DNA from: Loripinus fragilis
Taxonomy: Eukaryota > Mollusca > Bivalvia > Lucinida > Lucinidae
Assembly: GCA_964019695.1 (NCBI GenBank)
Contig: OZ026524.1
Location: 26,266,164 to 26,330,163, forward strand
Length of the DNA stretch: 64,000 nt
Direction of reading: 5' to 3'
The notes beneath the pieces were generated by a model. It made no database searches, was not told the DNA's origin, and saw only the letters and a program-made list of their open reading frames with translations. Numbering within the stretch: position 1 is the first letter of the stretch; every line of letters starts with the position of its first letter. Both the position numbers and the translations under genes were made by a program. Of this stretch, positions 62,206 through 64,000 are shown in pieces.

Positions 62206-62670
62206 TTGATCGTTCATTCAACACCATTAGATCGTTCAGTTGTTCTAATGCTTAACCAAGCCATATCGGACAGGACAGGCCACAGTGTAAAAATTGACAC
62301 TTCACCAATTCACATTCATAACAATTGTATGGCAAAATAAATGTTGTTTTGTTTTGGTAAAACAATGGGAAGTAACTCTGTTGCATGATTTAAGAGGTTA
62401 TATCTATTGCATCCTTACGTGAATTTCCAATTCTGAAATAAAATGCTGGTTAGTTTTGATAAGAAAGACCTAAAATTCAAAACTTTGAATGTATACACAG
62501 AGGACAAGAAGTGACATTTATAACTTACAGTTGTTTGTGAATGTACCTACATGTATCATTCTTATGCGTCACATTGAATTTTAGAGAATTTGCCCTCTGA
62601 TTTATTACTAGTGCTGCCTTGTCAGTCAAAATATTATCACACAAACGACCATTTGTGTACATCGTGTGTA

Positions 62671-63679
62671 CAAGGGCTGTCCCAGTAAATCGTGGACTTT
62701 TGTTATATCACGAGACTGCATAAGAGGCATTGTATGAAATATGTGTGATGCGTTTATATACATCGAGGAAACTTTTTGTACAGCTTTGGGTTGAATCACA
62801 GCTTAGATCACAAAGTTTTGGAGCTTTACTTGACGGTGTGTGGGCGTGACCAGCGCATTTTGCTTATTATTTTGCTATATTTTCAGTGAGGGGGGTGGTC
62901 AAATGTTTTGCCTAATAGTATACTCTCTTTATGTAAGCTTAAATGGTATCTAATATTGACACAAATTTGTCGGCGAAGTTTTTCTGGTTCATGTTATGAC
63001 AAATTATTTTGCTTAGGTATATTTAGCAAGCAAACAAGCGTGATCTGTTAGATTTCATACGATACAACATTTTTACCATTAAAACAACTGACAGCAAAAT
63101 AGCATATGTTCAGTTAAAATGACGAAAAGATATTTGTTTCTGTAGGTTTACTAAACGAATTTTGCAAGAAATTCATTTAACAATACAAGCGACTATTTTG
63201 CCAGTTATCTGAAAAAATGAATGCATTTAATTATCAAAAAATATTGAAAGCCTAATTTTCGCGCCGCACTGTTCTTAAAACGTTAGTATTTTCTTATAAA
63301 ATAAATGTAGAAGGTATGATAAATCTTCTATATAATCAATGCTGATGGCAGGAAACGTTTCAAATTTTCAATAGTATACCTGGAGTAGTCACTAATTTCA
63401 ATGGTAATGCATTCTATGAAATACAACTGCGAAATATAATTTGATTTACTGTAATATTTAGGCTAGATGAATTACATTACAAAAATTTCGACGTGCGCCG
63501 GGGTCACCAACTCGTCTTCATGAAAATTAAATATAAATTTGTTATCTAGACTGTGATTCCAACCATATTTGTACAAAATGTTACCTAGATGTATATGAGC
63601 ACATGACAAAAAATTCACAGAATTCCTGATACACAGTCTCGTGTTATAACAAGTCCATGATTAACTGGGACAACCCTCG
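62671..63679. mobile_element. Mariner-type element, 1.0 kb, non-autonomous
   Basis: Terminal inverted repeats of about 48 bp: CAAGGGCTGTCCCAGTAAAT... and CGAGGGTTGTCCCAGTTAAT..., both running into TCACGAGACTG / ACACGAGACTG. TA flanks both ends (62669-62670, 63680-63681). The interior has no transposase frame. Confidence 0.85.
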
Positions 63680-63681
63680 TA

Positions 63682-64000
63682 AATAATGATATGTGAAATC
63701 TCTAGACATGCACCAATGCAGAGAAAAGCACTTTCTTTGACTCAATTTGCATGTATTCTGGTTGGCTGCTAACACCTCATCACCACGTGAAAAGTGATTC
63801 AGCAAATATGCACAAAGTATTTGGTCAGAAAGTTACTGAGCCAATGAAGATATCAATGGGCATGACATTCTCTGATTTTGCAATAACTGTAAAAACATAT
63901 TTTACTCCAAAATGTAAGTACAAAGTTTGTTTACCTTTTTATGACTTCCAATGTCAAACTGGATGTTGATCGTCTTGGTTCCATTATTTAATCGGCAGTT
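63682..64000. other. NHE intron or upstream exon region, unresolved
   Basis: A 50-bp - strand segment (63837-63886) looks exon-like but cannot be joined with confidence. Otherwise nothing recognised. Confidence 0.3.

Noticed and set aside
1..64000. CRISPR arrays, bacterial operons, ribosome-binding sites
   Set aside because: The sequence is eukaryotic nuclear DNA with spliced exons. The tandem repeats lack the repeat-spacer pattern of CRISPR arrays.

Overview
The window looks like AT-rich animal nuclear DNA. Coding exons are short, carry GT/AG splice sites and are separated by kilobase introns. Most of the remaining sequence is interspersed repeats: TA-flanked Tc1/mariner relatives, palindromic MITE-like families with GC-rich cores, tRNA-derived SINE-like units, satellites and one full LTR retrotransposon. 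The repeat families resemble those I associate with heterodont bivalve molluscs (venerid or dreissenid type). That assignment is from memory and is an inference.

Two host genes are visible, both cut by the window edge and pointing at each other. On the + strand, the last two coding exons of a WSCD-type (sialate O-sulfotransferase-like) sulfotransferase lie at 5565-5813 and 13282-13637. The intron between them holds a 3.3 kb foldback palindrome (about 5959-9302). On the - strand, thirteen exons with mutually compatible splice phases, from 61317 down to 19500, encode the second half of a plasma-membrane-type Na+/H+ exchanger (SLC9A/NHE) and its whole cytoplasmic tail, 469 residues in this window. 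Its first half lies beyond position 64000.

The largest element is a complete LTR retrotransposon at 40166-50648, antisense inside a 16 kb NHE intron. It has 2.5 kb LTRs (TGTTAC...GTAACA), a perfect 5-bp target duplication (CTGGT), a tRNA-Leu-type primer site, a SCAN-like capsid and the domain order protease-integrase-RT-RNase H. Its domains are Ty3/gypsy-like but its order is Ty1/copia-like, which is the signature of Gmr1-like elements. It is broken by two frameshifts, in-frame stops and a damaged RT active site. It sits inside a dispersed repeat, and an uninterrupted relative of that repeat lies 0.4 kb beyond its 3' LTR.

Layout: 0.3-1.8 kb, palindromic Tc1 derivative; 1.8-2.7 kb, decayed unnamed ORFs; 4.8-5.0 kb, 25-bp minisatellite; 5.6-13.6 kb, sulfotransferase exons with the foldback; 13.9-14.2 kb, SINE; 15.4-17.3 kb, nested mariner-type elements; 18.4-19.5 kb, minisatellite beside the NHE stop; 19.5-61.3 kb, NHE exons among MITEs, a 190-bp satellite (27.7-28.5 kb) and the LTR element; 62.7-63.7 kb, a mariner-type element. 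All calls come from reading the sequence; no database or alignment program was used.
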